In this document: piece after piece, positions 23,912 to 30,609 of the stretch | How the letters are laid out: each line of letters opens with the position of its first letter | How positions within the stretch are numbered: the first letter of the stretch is position 1 | Assembly (NCBI GenBank): GCA_009778835.1 | Contig: WRFK01000001.1 | Span: 1 to 30,609 of the forward strand | Direction of reading: 5' to 3' | DNA length: 30,609 nucleotides | DNA from: Spirochaetaceae bacterium | GTDB taxonomy: Bacteria; Spirochaetota; Spirochaetia; CADAEX01 | Notes under the pieces: generated by a model | Told to the model about the DNA's origin: nothing | Seen by the model: only the letters and a program-made list of their open reading frames with translations | Database searches by the model: none | Translations under genes and position numbers: made by a program

Positions 23912-25792
23912 TTATTCCAGCACTGTTTCAAACGATTCAGAAATAAGATCGGTTATTTTTACTTTTATCCTTCCGGCATCTTTAGGGATATCATATTCCC
24001 CTTTTACGAGGCCATTTTTTTCCGGAATGTCGATTACTGATGGCTGCATTTCTACTTCATCAAAATTAAAATCAATCATGACAGAGTCAACAAGCTCTTT
24101 CCAGTCAGAAACAGTAGTTCTTTCAAGGCTTAACTTTTGCATAAGATTTAAAGGATAAAACTTTCTGATAATCAGTTTGCTTCCCTTGCGTTGGATATCT
24201 GCCTCTGCCTCCCGTTTCAATTCAAGTACATCCTTATTCCTTAAAATATCTTCAATTTCTACATCAATCTTGTAATTGGCAAGTTGCTTTTCCATCTCTG
24301 CTTTTAAATCAGGTTCATGTCCCATACAAACAAGCGTTATCTGTAAAACCGCTTCATGGGGATTTTTGTCTTTTTTTTCTTCAAATTCTTTATAAGGTAA
24401 ATTCGTTATCAAAGCGGAAATATCAACCTTACTTGCGATACGGTTTATGGGCAATATTTTTATCATTCGTCCGTCTCTACTGCCGTCATAATAGGAATTT
24501 GTTTCAAATTTTTGAATACCAAGAGCTTCTATGAGCAAATCCTTTGCCTGTACAGGATTATTAAAGAAGTCGTAATTATTAACATTGTAGATTCTGAAAC
24601 TTGTGTACCTTTTTTCATCTATTGGCAAATCTGCATCTATTTCTTTTTTTATTTTTGTTAAACGCTTCATGGTAGTTTGAATAGCTCCAAGATTTATATC
24701 AGCGCCAATGAAACGCCTTCCAAGTCTCATTGCGACAGCCTGGGTGGTTCCGGAACCCATGAAACAATCGAAGATAAGATCACCGGGGTTGGAAGATGCT
24801 TTAATGATACGTTCAAGGAGCGCTTCTGGTTTTTGTGTGGGATAATTCTCATTTTCGTTTGAAACACCTTGTACTGGCACAATATCGGTCCAAATATCTT
24901 GTAACGGAATACCTTTTGATTCATCTAAGTACATTTTTTTTCTCGGTACCATTCCTGGCTTAGATTGGAATATTTTACCTTGTTCGAGTAACTCGTTCAT
25001 ATTCTTTTGTGAATACTGCCAAAACCTGGTTACTCCTAAAAACGCATACCTTGGGTTCCCTTTTATTTCTCCGCCTGGTGCTGTAAGTGAAACAGACTGC
25101 CATCTGCGACCGTCTGAATCTTTATATGAAAATGTCTTATCTATATAACTTTGTTCATAAGGTGTATAAATTTCATTTATTTTTGCAGCATCACTCTTTT
25201 GGTATAGTAAAATGAAATCTGTTATCCTTCCTAAATGTTTTGCGCCTTGTCCTATATCACCATGGGCGAAAGTTCTTTTTCGCGAAATATGATTTATAAA
25301 ATTATTATTCCCAAAAACTTCGTCCAATAGTATTTTTATATAATGTCCACGTGTTGGATCACACTGAACCCAAAGTAACCCCTTATTTGACAGAAGCTCT
25401 CGTATAACAATCAGCCTTTCAAACATGAATTGCAAATACTCATCATTTGACCAAATATCGCCGTACTGCTTGTCTTCAAAAGTGGTAAAATCACTTGTTG
25501 TTGATTTTCCTCGAAGTTCAATTTGCTTTTTATAATCCGCTTTTGAATCAAAAGGTGGGTCAATGTAGATAAGGTCAATCTTACCCCTGAACTCTTTTAG
25601 CAGGTGGCTCATAACCTGTAGATTATCGCCCCAATACAAGCGGTTAATCCAACCATCCTGTTCCTCGCCGATACACTCCCTGCTCTGGGCAGGGAAGTAT
25701 TGTGTTGAAGTATAGGGCTGTTTGCCTTTCCAGTTTAGGTGAGGATAGCCTTTTATGGGCTCGAATTGAAATTCTTGCTGATCGCTGGACAT
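23912..25792 (-). CDS. Type III-like site-specific DNA methyltransferase (Mod)
   Basis: A 626-residue adenine-type methyltransferase. Motif IV DPPF (78-81, in IDLIYIDPPFDSK) precedes motif I FDCFMGSGTT (341-350), the beta-class order found in Type III Mod. YPTQKPEALLERII (317-330) is the usual neighbouring motif. The region between them (about 100-310) and the C-terminal ~250 residues should hold target recognition and Res binding. A longer start (25804) exists, but its first codons contain a GGAG 6 nt before the ATG at 25792, so the shorter start is preferred. It is the first gene of mod-res, facing the divergent HTH regulator. Confidence 0.92.
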   Translation of the reverse strand: MSSDQQEFQFEPIKGYPHLNWKGKQPYTSTQYFPAQSRECIGEEQDGWINRLYWGDNLQVMSHLLKEFRGKIDLIYIDPPFDSKADYKKQIELRGKSTTSDFTTFEDKQYGDIWSNDEYLQFMFERLIVIRELLSNKGLLWVQCDPTRGHYIKILLDEVFGNNNFINHISRKRTFAHGDIGQGAKHLGRITDFILLYQKSDAAKINEIYTPYEQSYIDKTFSYKDSDGRRWQSVSLTAPGGEIKGNPRYAFLGVTRFWQYSQKNMNELLEQGKIFQSKPGMVPRKKMYLDESKGIPLQDIWTDIVPVQGVSNENENYPTQKPEALLERIIKASSNPGDLIFDCFMGSGTTQAVAMRLGRRFIGADINLGAIQTTMKRLTKIKKEIDADLPIDEKRYTSFRIYNVNNYDFFNNPVQAKDLLIEALGIQKFETNSYYDGSRDGRMIKILPINRIASKVDISALITNLPYKEFEEKKDKNPHEAVLQITLVCMGHEPDLKAEMEKQLANYKIDVEIEDILRNKDVLELKREAEADIQRKGSKLIIRKFYPLNLMQKLSLERTTVSDWKELVDSVMIDFNFDEVEMQPSVIDIPEKNGLVKGEYDIPKDAGRIKVKITDLISESFETVLE

Positions 25793-25812
25793 GAGAAACT
25801 CCATATTTTGAA

Positions 25813-25872
25813 GTAATATAATATATTACCATGTAATACTATACATTATAGCATATTCCTTAAAGCAAGCAA
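25813..25872 (-). promoter_or_regulatory. mod promoter with palindromic controller-type operators
   Basis: On the minus strand TTGCTT (25867-25872), a 16-nt spacer and TATAAT (25845-25850) form a good promoter for mod-res. CTATA-CAT-TATAG (25839-25851) covers the -10, and a second, perfect palindrome GTAATATA-A-TATATTAC (25813-25829) lies just downstream, between the transcription start and mod. The divergent HTH gene begins at 25895. The layout fits autogenous control of a restriction-modification system by a controller (C) protein. Confidence 0.65.
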
Positions 25873-25894
25873 TAATATATGTTCAATTAGATAT

Positions 25895-26218
25895 ATGAAA
25901 AATGGGCAGGAATTACAGAAGGTTTTAGGCACAAATATAAAAATTAAACGGAAAAGAATGTGCTTAAGTCAGGAAAAATTGGGTGAAATAGTAGATGTCT
26001 CTAGAAATTGCATCAGTGATCTTGAAGCAGGGAATAACTTTATCGGATCGGAAGTATTAGCACGGTTGGCGAATGCTTTGGAGACAGAAGTTTATGAACT
26101 TTTTAAGACTGATGATGTATTACCGGATAAGGCTACAGATGTTTTACTAAAATACTGCGAAGAGATAAAAAAAATCGCTGAAAAGACAAAGAAAGATTAT
26201 CTTCGAAAAATGAAATAG
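25895..26218 (+). CDS. HTH regulator (controller protein of the restriction-modification system)
   Basis: A 107-residue XRE-type helix-turn-helix protein. The motif is LSQEKLGEIVDVSRNCISDLEAGNNFIGSE (about 24-53), then LARLANALETEVYELF, very like restriction-modification controller proteins (~80 residues) but with a ~30-residue Lys-rich C-terminal helix added (EEIKKIAEKTKKDYLRKMK). It is divergent from mod with 102 nt between the starts, and two palindromes lie in that gap. It probably delays Res expression until Mod has protected the host DNA after transfer. No clear ribosome site is seen. Confidence 0.75.
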   Translation: MKNGQELQKVLGTNIKIKRKRMCLSQEKLGEIVDVSRNCISDLEAGNNFIGSEVLARLANALETEVYELFKTDDVLPDKATDVLLKYCEEIKKIAEKTKKDYLRKMK

Positions 26219-26239
26219 AGTATAAATATTTAATAGTGC

Positions 26240-26317
26240 CTATTGTTTGCAGTAAAACCTAAAATCGCAGTTTTCGCATACCCTGTTTGATGAACTTTTA
26301 TGTTCAAAGTTTCTGTT
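26240..26317 (-). pseudogene. Remnant of a helicase-nuclease C-terminus (RecB-type)
   Basis: The minus-strand frame ending at a TAG at 26240-26242 reads RNFEHKSSSNRVCENCDF, then RFYCKQ and stop. The same end, RNFEHKSSSGRVCANCDF then RFYCKRD, closes the helicase-nuclease gene at 29508. Over the 23 shared codons about 56 of 69 bases and 21 of 23 residues agree. No similar match is seen upstream of the Arg codon, so only the tail of a paralogous gene survives. It preserves three of the four Fe-S cysteines. Confidence 0.85.
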
Positions 26318-26583
26318 GGCAGCGAGAAAGGAGTTATTAGTTGGTTGATAGAAATCCACTAATTGTGGAATAGGATGAACAGGTTGTGGACAGTTTAGAA
26401 AACATAATTGTAAATGATTTAGTTATTTGATACTATTTTCACTGAGTTTTATTGAAAATTCCTTGGTGGCAAGAAGCAATGTAAATGAATTGCAAGGCTG
26501 ATTTATTACATGTTTGACAAGGAATCAATGATAAAGAAATATGACAACTAGTTATTTATTAAAATTTTAAGGGATAGTTTGCC
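26318..26583. other. Gap between the nuclease remnant and abiH
   Basis: No gene seen. It holds a small hairpin CCAC-TAATT-GTGG (26357-26369) and a perfect TTGACA (26514-26519), but the bases 16-18 nt further on are a poor -10. The sequence just beyond the remnant (26318-26350) keeps an open frame without similarity to the intact gene. Confidence 0.5.
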
Positions 26584-27684
26584 ATGAATAGAATTATTTT
26601 AATAGGTAATGGTTTTGACCTTGCTCATGGTTTAGGTACTAAATATACAAATTTTATTGATGATTTTTGGATGACAAAATTAAATACTTTTATTGATTCA
26701 TTAAAAAATAACAGTTTAACAAGAGTACCGGATTATGATACTCCAAATTATGATACTTTTATCTATACTGATAATGATATTTCTATTTATGTTAAGGATT
26801 ATCAGCATATTTTTCAAAGTGCAGAAATAGTTGAAGCAGAAACTGGTTTTCAAACATTCTGTAATTTTATTTCACACTTTAGACCTAATGCACATCAGCG
26901 CAATTGCAAATTTAACAATCTATTCTTAGGTCAAATTTCTGGAAAATACCAATTGGAAAAATGGGTAGACATTGAAGAAGAATACTATTCTGCCCTACTT
27001 AATTGTTTGGAAAATAAAAAGAACATAACAAAGCTTAATAAAGACTTCAAGCGAATTCAAATTCTATTGCAAATATATTTATCCAAACAAATTGAAAAGA
27101 AGATTTCGCTTAATAAAAACATAGAGAAAAACATGTATTTACCATTATTACAAGCTGATTTTATTGAGGACATTAATGAAAATAAGTTAGATAAAGTTTT
27201 CTTCCTAAATTTTAATTATACATCAACTATTAAGCTATACTCTGATTGCCGTAAAGATGTTAAAACAATCAATATACACGGGCAAATTAATAACCCCAGC
27301 AATCCAATTGTCTTTGGATATGGTGATGAAATGGATGATAACTACAAAAGAATTGAAAAAGAAAATAATGATTTTCTTCAACATGTAAAATCATTTATGT
27401 ATTCAAGGACAAATAATTATAAGGAATTACTCGCATTCATTAATTCTGATGTGTATCAAGTTTATACTATGGGTCTTTCATGCAGTACATCTGATAGGAC
27501 GTTATTGAGCACTCTTTTTGAACACGAACATTGCAAATCAATTAAAATATTTTATTATAACAGAACCAGTAGTGAAAATGATTATCTTGATATTTATATG
27601 AATATATCACGAAGTTTTAAAAATAAAGAAAAAATGAGAAAACTTGTTGTTAGTTTTGAAAACAGTATCCCCTTAACAGATTAG
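26584..27684 (+). CDS. abiH: AbiH family abortive-infection protein
   Basis: 366 residues with AbiH family signatures: NRIILIGNGFDLAHGLGTKY at the start, KVFFLNFNYTSTIKL (about residues 205-219), INIHGQINNP followed by IVFGYGDE, and YTMGLSCSTSDRTLL (about 298-312). The GNGFD loop, the FNYT segment and the IHG segment resemble the order of motifs in SIR2-like NAD-binding folds (Gly loop, NYD, HG); this comparison is mine. AAGGGA lies about 10 nt before the ATG. AbiH was described as a phage-resistance gene in lactococci. The gene lies between the nuclease remnant and antitoxin fragments. Confidence 0.85.
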   Translation: MNRIILIGNGFDLAHGLGTKYTNFIDDFWMTKLNTFIDSLKNNSLTRVPDYDTPNYDTFIYTDNDISIYVKDYQHIFQSAEIVEAETGFQTFCNFISHFRPNAHQRNCKFNNLFLGQISGKYQLEKWVDIEEEYYSALLNCLENKKNITKLNKDFKRIQILLQIYLSKQIEKKISLNKNIEKNMYLPLLQADFIEDINENKLDKVFFLNFNYTSTIKLYSDCRKDVKTINIHGQINNPSNPIVFGYGDEMDDNYKRIEKENNDFLQHVKSFMYSRTNNYKELLAFINSDVYQVYTMGLSCSTSDRTLLSTLFEHEHCKSIKIFYYNRTSSENDYLDIYMNISRSFKNKEKMRKLVVSFENSIPLTD

Positions 27685-27715
27685 TTATTAAAAATATTGC
27701 ATAGACTTTGTTTTT

Positions 27716-27949
27716 ATGCAGGGCGATACCTATGCGGAAGCCTTTGAAAATATCCAGGATGCAATGGAAGGCTGGATTGAAACAAAACTGGAAAATGGGC
27801 TTTCAATTCCAAAACCCGTTGATGAAAGCCAATATAGCGGTAAATTTGTCCTTCGTGTTCCTAAAACCCTTCATGCTCGTCTTGTCATGGAGGCTGAAAA
27901 AGAAGGTGTGTCGCTTAATCAATATGCGCTGTATCGGCTGAGTATGTAG
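27716..27949 (+). pseudogene. HicB antitoxin fragment, N-terminus missing
   Basis: 77 codons from MQGDTYAEAFENIQDAMEGW through SGKFVLRVPKTLHARLVMEA to GVSLNQYALYRLSM, the C-terminal two-thirds of a HicB antitoxin including its ribbon-helix-helix DNA-binding part. The N-terminal ~35 residues (the usual 'DGGYFAS.PELPGC' region) are missing, and no hicA toxin gene lies nearby. It could still make a DNA-binding peptide, but there is no clear ribosome site, so it is likely a remnant. Confidence 0.8.
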
Positions 27950-27951
27950 TA

Positions 27952-28092
27952 GCGTTGTGGGATACTGTATTAATTAAGGGAGATTCCTCTCGTGATGTCG
28001 ATGTTATTGAATGGTTACAGAGTGGAGGAAGGGGCTGGCAGACCCGAATGAATGATATTTTTCGGGAGGCGATGTTACATTCGGAATCTTAA
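27952..28092 (+). pseudogene. BrnA/CopG-type antitoxin fragment, C-terminal part
   Basis: A 46-codon open stretch ending in TAA (28090-28092) reads DSSRDVDVIEWLQSGG, then RGWQTRMNDIFREAML. This closely follows the end of BrnA-type antitoxins ('D.dVl.WfksqGkGyQtRiNavLr'). There is no start codon with ribosome site and no BrnT toxin, so it is a 5'-truncated remnant, 2 nt after the HicB fragment. Confidence 0.7.
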
Positions 28093-28130
28093 CTAGACTC
28101 TATAAAGCAAGAAGGAATTCTAAAGTGACC

Positions 28131-28157
28131 ATGGAAGAAAGAGAAAAAGATTTATGA
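28131..28157 (+). CDS. Possible 8-codon leader peptide coupled to the DUF2971 gene
   Basis: A short frame MEEREKDL ends with a TGA that overlaps the ATG of the DUF2971 gene (ATGA). AAGGA lies about 16 nt upstream of its ATG and about 10 nt upstream of an in-frame GTG at 28125. It could be a coupling leader or the last codons of a lost gene. Confidence 0.2.
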   Translation: MEEREKDL

Positions 28158-29392
28158 CTTACATTACAATTAAAGATCAACGCGTTGATCAAATAAGGTG
28201 TTCTAGCAAAAAAACAGATGTTTCTCCGGGGTGGATTATAGTGCCTGATGGCTTTAAAGGCTCCCATGGTGATCATATTGATTGGTTCACAGAAGATTGG
28301 ATTCGTATTCCAGATGATAAACTAATAGAGCTGGGAAAACGTTTTGATAAACGTGGTCGATATTATAGTAAAACCGCAATCGGACGGGTGTGGGATATTT
28401 TATACCTTGATATGGATCCTGGATCAGATTGGACAAATCTGCCTCCTCTTGAAAATGAACCTTACCAAAAATTTGATGAAGCTAGTGGACAATGGGTTAT
28501 TGATATAAAAAACAAATCTGCCTTAGAGAATATGTCATTGATGGGACATTTAGATCCTTATAATAAAATAGAAGTCCCAGAATTCATCTATCATTATACA
28601 AGCTTAGATGGTTTTATAAAAATTTTAGATTCAAAAACCTTTTTTATGTTTAATATTTACCAAATGAATGACTATAAAGAAAATGTGACAATATTTGATG
28701 TTTTGACTAGAATAATATCTCAAAAAAAATCTTTTATTCCAGATGATTATCTGAAAAAACTTGATGAAGTTTTTAAGAATTTTGATATAGCCTTTACATT
28801 TGTAAGTTGTTTTACAGAATTGAGAGATTCTCTTTCTCAATGGAGATCTTATGGGGATGATGGTAATGGAATTTGTATGATAATAAATCCTAAAAATCTC
28901 GGAATTAATTATTCTTTGCCTTCCCCTAATATTTCGAGTAAATGTGTTTCATTCCATAATGTTGTTTATGCAACTGAGCAACAGGATAAAATAATCGGAG
29001 AAATATTAGATCAAGCTATAAGGAAAAATGGAGCTATAGATTTTGCAAATCATGTGTATGAACTTATTGCAAGATTTGCTCCAATATTCAAAATCAAAGA
29101 ATTCCAAGAAGAGAAGGAATGGCGAATTATTTATAAAACACCACTTTTAGAGAAAGAAACCCTTGGAGTATTATCGCTCGATTCAAGACATGATATTGGA
29201 TTTATAAACACACGAAATAATTTGAGATCTTACTTTCCACTGCAAATTGATAAAAGAAAATTCATTGATTCAGTAACTGGTATTATTTTGGGGCCAAAAT
29301 CAATAATACCTCTTATGGAAATATCAACACTATTAAATACAAAAGGCTATCGAAATATTGAAATAAGAAAATCTAGAATATCCTATAGATAA
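28154..29392 (+). CDS. DUF2971 protein with an N-terminal extension
   Basis: 412 residues. From about residue 143 it follows DUF2971: PEFIYHYTSLDGFIKIL, FMFNIYQMNDYKE, CFTELRDSLSQWRSYGDDG with GICM, then EFQEEKEWRIIYKT and IILGPKSI. DUF2971 proteins are of unknown function and frequent in defence regions; most have ~250-300 residues. Residues 1-142 are extra: a Trp-rich soluble segment (PGWIIVPDGF, DWFTEDWIRIP, SDWTNLPPLENEPYQKFDE) that faintly recalls small phage tail-fibre or prophage proteins; I cannot assign it. A purine-rich stretch but no strong Shine-Dalgarno sequence precedes the ATG. Confidence 0.72.
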   Translation: MTYITIKDQRVDQIRCSSKKTDVSPGWIIVPDGFKGSHGDHIDWFTEDWIRIPDDKLIELGKRFDKRGRYYSKTAIGRVWDILYLDMDPGSDWTNLPPLENEPYQKFDEASGQWVIDIKNKSALENMSLMGHLDPYNKIEVPEFIYHYTSLDGFIKILDSKTFFMFNIYQMNDYKENVTIFDVLTRIISQKKSFIPDDYLKKLDEVFKNFDIAFTFVSCFTELRDSLSQWRSYGDDGNGICMIINPKNLGINYSLPSPNISSKCVSFHNVVYATEQQDKIIGEILDQAIRKNGAIDFANHVYELIARFAPIFKIKEFQEEKEWRIIYKTPLLEKETLGVLSLDSRHDIGFINTRNNLRSYFPLQIDKRKFIDSVTGIILGPKSIIPLMEISTLLNTKGYRNIEIRKSRISYR

Positions 29393-29507
29393 AATAACTG
29401 TACCCAATTATGAATTTATTGCCTAATGGGTAATATGGAACTGAATGATTCATTATTAAGTTAATCCAAAATGTTATGGGCTCATATAAAAGGGCTATAC
29501 AATTGCA

Positions 29508-30609
29508 CTAATCCCTCTTGCAGTAGAACCTAAAATCGCAGTTTGCACACACCCTACCTGATGAACTCTTATGCTCAAAATTCCGATCCTGTATCTTGCG
29601 GACAATATGGTCAAAATCTTTTATTGTTTCTTTTATCTCCATTTTGGATGGATCAAAACTGATAGTTGGTGCACCATCTTCTTCCCCAGTATAATATAAA
29701 TGTAGTTTATTGACTTTCTTTCCTGTATTCTGTTCTACAAGATAAGCGTATACCTGTAATTGTTTTTTATAGCGATCAATTTTTTCTTTTTCCTTTACTA
29801 AATCAGGTTTTTTCTCGGACTTAAAATCAATAATTTCTACTACATCTTGACTATCGATATCTGGACTGCGGATAAGGTCAATTTTACCGTCAATTATATA
29901 ATCTTCTTTAACAAGGCTAACTCCAACTTCAGCTTCCACAACCGCTTCCCATTTATCTTGGTGCTTTTCAGCGTAACGAAGTATACTCTTTAGTGCTGCT
30001 TTTAACTGCGGTTCGTTCAGGTAAGTGTGTTCTGCCTTTGATAGTGAATCATAATTTGTATCAAACCAAGATGTTATGTTTCCTTCACTTATAATTTCCT
30101 TTTCACCTCTGAGTGCGGTTTTATGAATATCCTCGATTGTCTGATGAACAAGGCGTCCATAAAGAGTAGCACCAATCCGTATCGGAGAAAACTCCAGCAC
30201 ATTGAAAAACTTATACTGCACACCACAAGTTTCATAAACGCTAATATCTGAAGTGAAAGCATAACTTTCCTTTATGTTTACATCTTTAATTTTTTCAAAT
30301 TCTAACTTTGCAATATCTATTTCTTTAGAAAAAATAGAATGTGCATCATTAAATTGATCTTTAAAATATTTATTTGGATCTCCCTTTGTTTCAGGACTGA
30401 TAAGAACCAGCAGATTTTGTGCCCTTGAAAAAGCAGTATAGTATAGTCTCCAAAAATCAAAATATTTTATTCTTTCCCTTGGCTCAAATGGTTGACGATG
30501 AAAATAGTCTCTTTCAACTTCGCCGATTATATTATCGTATGTATCTGTAGCTGAACTAGAAAGTGACCCAACCATTACTATTGGGAATTCCATTCCTTTT
30601 GACTGGTGA
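29508..30609 (-). CDS. UvrD-type helicase with RecB-type nuclease domain, C-terminal part
   Basis: The gene runs off the right edge. Reading leftward from there, HQSKGMEFP is helicase motif V of UvrD/RecB enzymes, and RLYYTAFSRAQNLLVLI is motif VI. A nuclease domain follows: SVYETCGVQYKFFNVLEFSP (first Fe-S cysteine, as in AddB/Cas4), DGKIDLI and VVEIIDFKSEK (the D...D-x-K metal site), KQLQVYAYL, and C-x2-C-x5-C in VCANCDFRFYCKRD at the end. It therefore should be an ATP-dependent DNA helicase-nuclease with a 4Fe-4S cluster, acting on DNA ends in repair or defence. It is read in the same direction as mod-res, but AbiH, remnants and DUF2971 lie between. An internal ATG at 30591-30593 is not the true start. 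Confidence 0.9.
   Translation of the reverse strand, partial: HQSKGMEFPIVMVGSLSSSATDTYDNIIGEVERDYFHRQPFEPRERIKYFDFWRLYYTAFSRAQNLLVLISPETKGDPNKYFKDQFNDAHSIFSKEIDIAKLEFEKIKDVNIKESYAFTSDISVYETCGVQYKFFNVLEFSPIRIGATLYGRLVHQTIEDIHKTALRGEKEIISEGNITSWFDTNYDSLSKAEHTYLNEPQLKAALKSILRYAEKHQDKWEAVVEAEVGVSLVKEDYIIDGKIDLIRSPDIDSQDVVEIIDFKSEKKPDLVKEKEKIDRYKKQLQVYAYLVEQNTGKKVNKLHLYYTGEEDGAPTISFDPSKMEIKETIKDFDHIVRKIQDRNFEHKSSSGRVCANCDFRFYCKRD

Noticed and set aside
24727..24924. Small frames inside mod on both strands
   Set aside because: They are shadows of the methyltransferase gene, whose motifs run through this region in the main frame.
27708..27941. Alternative plus-strand frame overlapping the HicB fragment
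   Set aside because: The other frame matches HicB throughout; this one shows only scrambled composition.
1..30609. CRISPR arrays
   Set aside because: No regularly spaced direct repeats of 24 to 40 nt were seen; the repeats present are palindromic or isolated pairs.

Overview
The window is AT-rich bacterial DNA, probably from a Gram-negative-type bacterium with an outer membrane: it has a signal-peptide beta-barrel protein, Lgt, an RseC-family protein and a CtpA protease. The gene mix (a MinD-like ATPase with a GGSNLH motif, CtpA, YjbQ, RsmE, a TagA/WecG-like protein, FxsA, RseC and a YmdB-like protein) would suit a spirochaete of the Treponema/Spirochaeta kind. That assignment is an inference from gene content; no rRNA or other taxonomic marker is present. 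The window has two parts that meet at a tRNA-Leu(CAG) gene at 16520-16603.

Housekeeping part (1-16.6 kb). Positions 1-6372 hold a tightly coupled minus-strand operon, read right to left: a small TTG-start membrane protein, an RDD protein, a SpoIIM-family protein, a DUF4129 protein, a DUF4350 protein, a MoxR AAA+ ATPase and a DUF58 protein cut by the window edge. Nearly every junction is an overlap of the ATGA, TGATG or 8-nt type. This is the known MoxR/DUF58 envelope-associated gene set. Next come lgt, a MinD-like ATPase and a small membrane protein (minus), then a divergent plus-strand run ctpA-yjbQ-rsmE-tagA-like. fxsA faces it. A trxA/CoA-binding pair ends in a strong hairpin terminator facing a beta-barrel gene. 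RseC and a YmdB-like protein overlap. Two proteins here, the TagA/WecG-like and YmdB-like ones, keep their fold signatures but have lost expected active-site residues.

Accessory part (16.6-30.6 kb). This is a defence island. In order it carries a HigB/HigA-type toxin-antitoxin pair with a clear promoter and operator; a protein with a HEPN-type RNIIIH motif; an Abi_C abortive-infection protein; an FRG-domain protein; a Type III-like Res/Mod restriction-modification pair with a divergent HTH controller and palindromic operators; AbiH; fragments of HicB and BrnA antitoxins; a DUF2971 protein with an unusual N-terminal extension; and the C-terminal half of a UvrD-type helicase fused to a RecB-type nuclease with an Fe-S cysteine set, which runs off the right end.

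Two structural points stand out. First, the Abi_C and FRG genes, and the end of Res, are separated by related sequences with a (C/G/T)ATAAC...GTTA core that resemble integron attC sites or other tyrosine-recombinase sites. Second, a second, diverged copy of the last ~23 codons of the helicase-nuclease lies at 26240-26317, beside the restriction-modification controller. This suggests that AbiH, the antitoxin fragments and the DUF2971 gene were inserted next to, or replaced, a helicase-nuclease gene that once adjoined the restriction-modification module.
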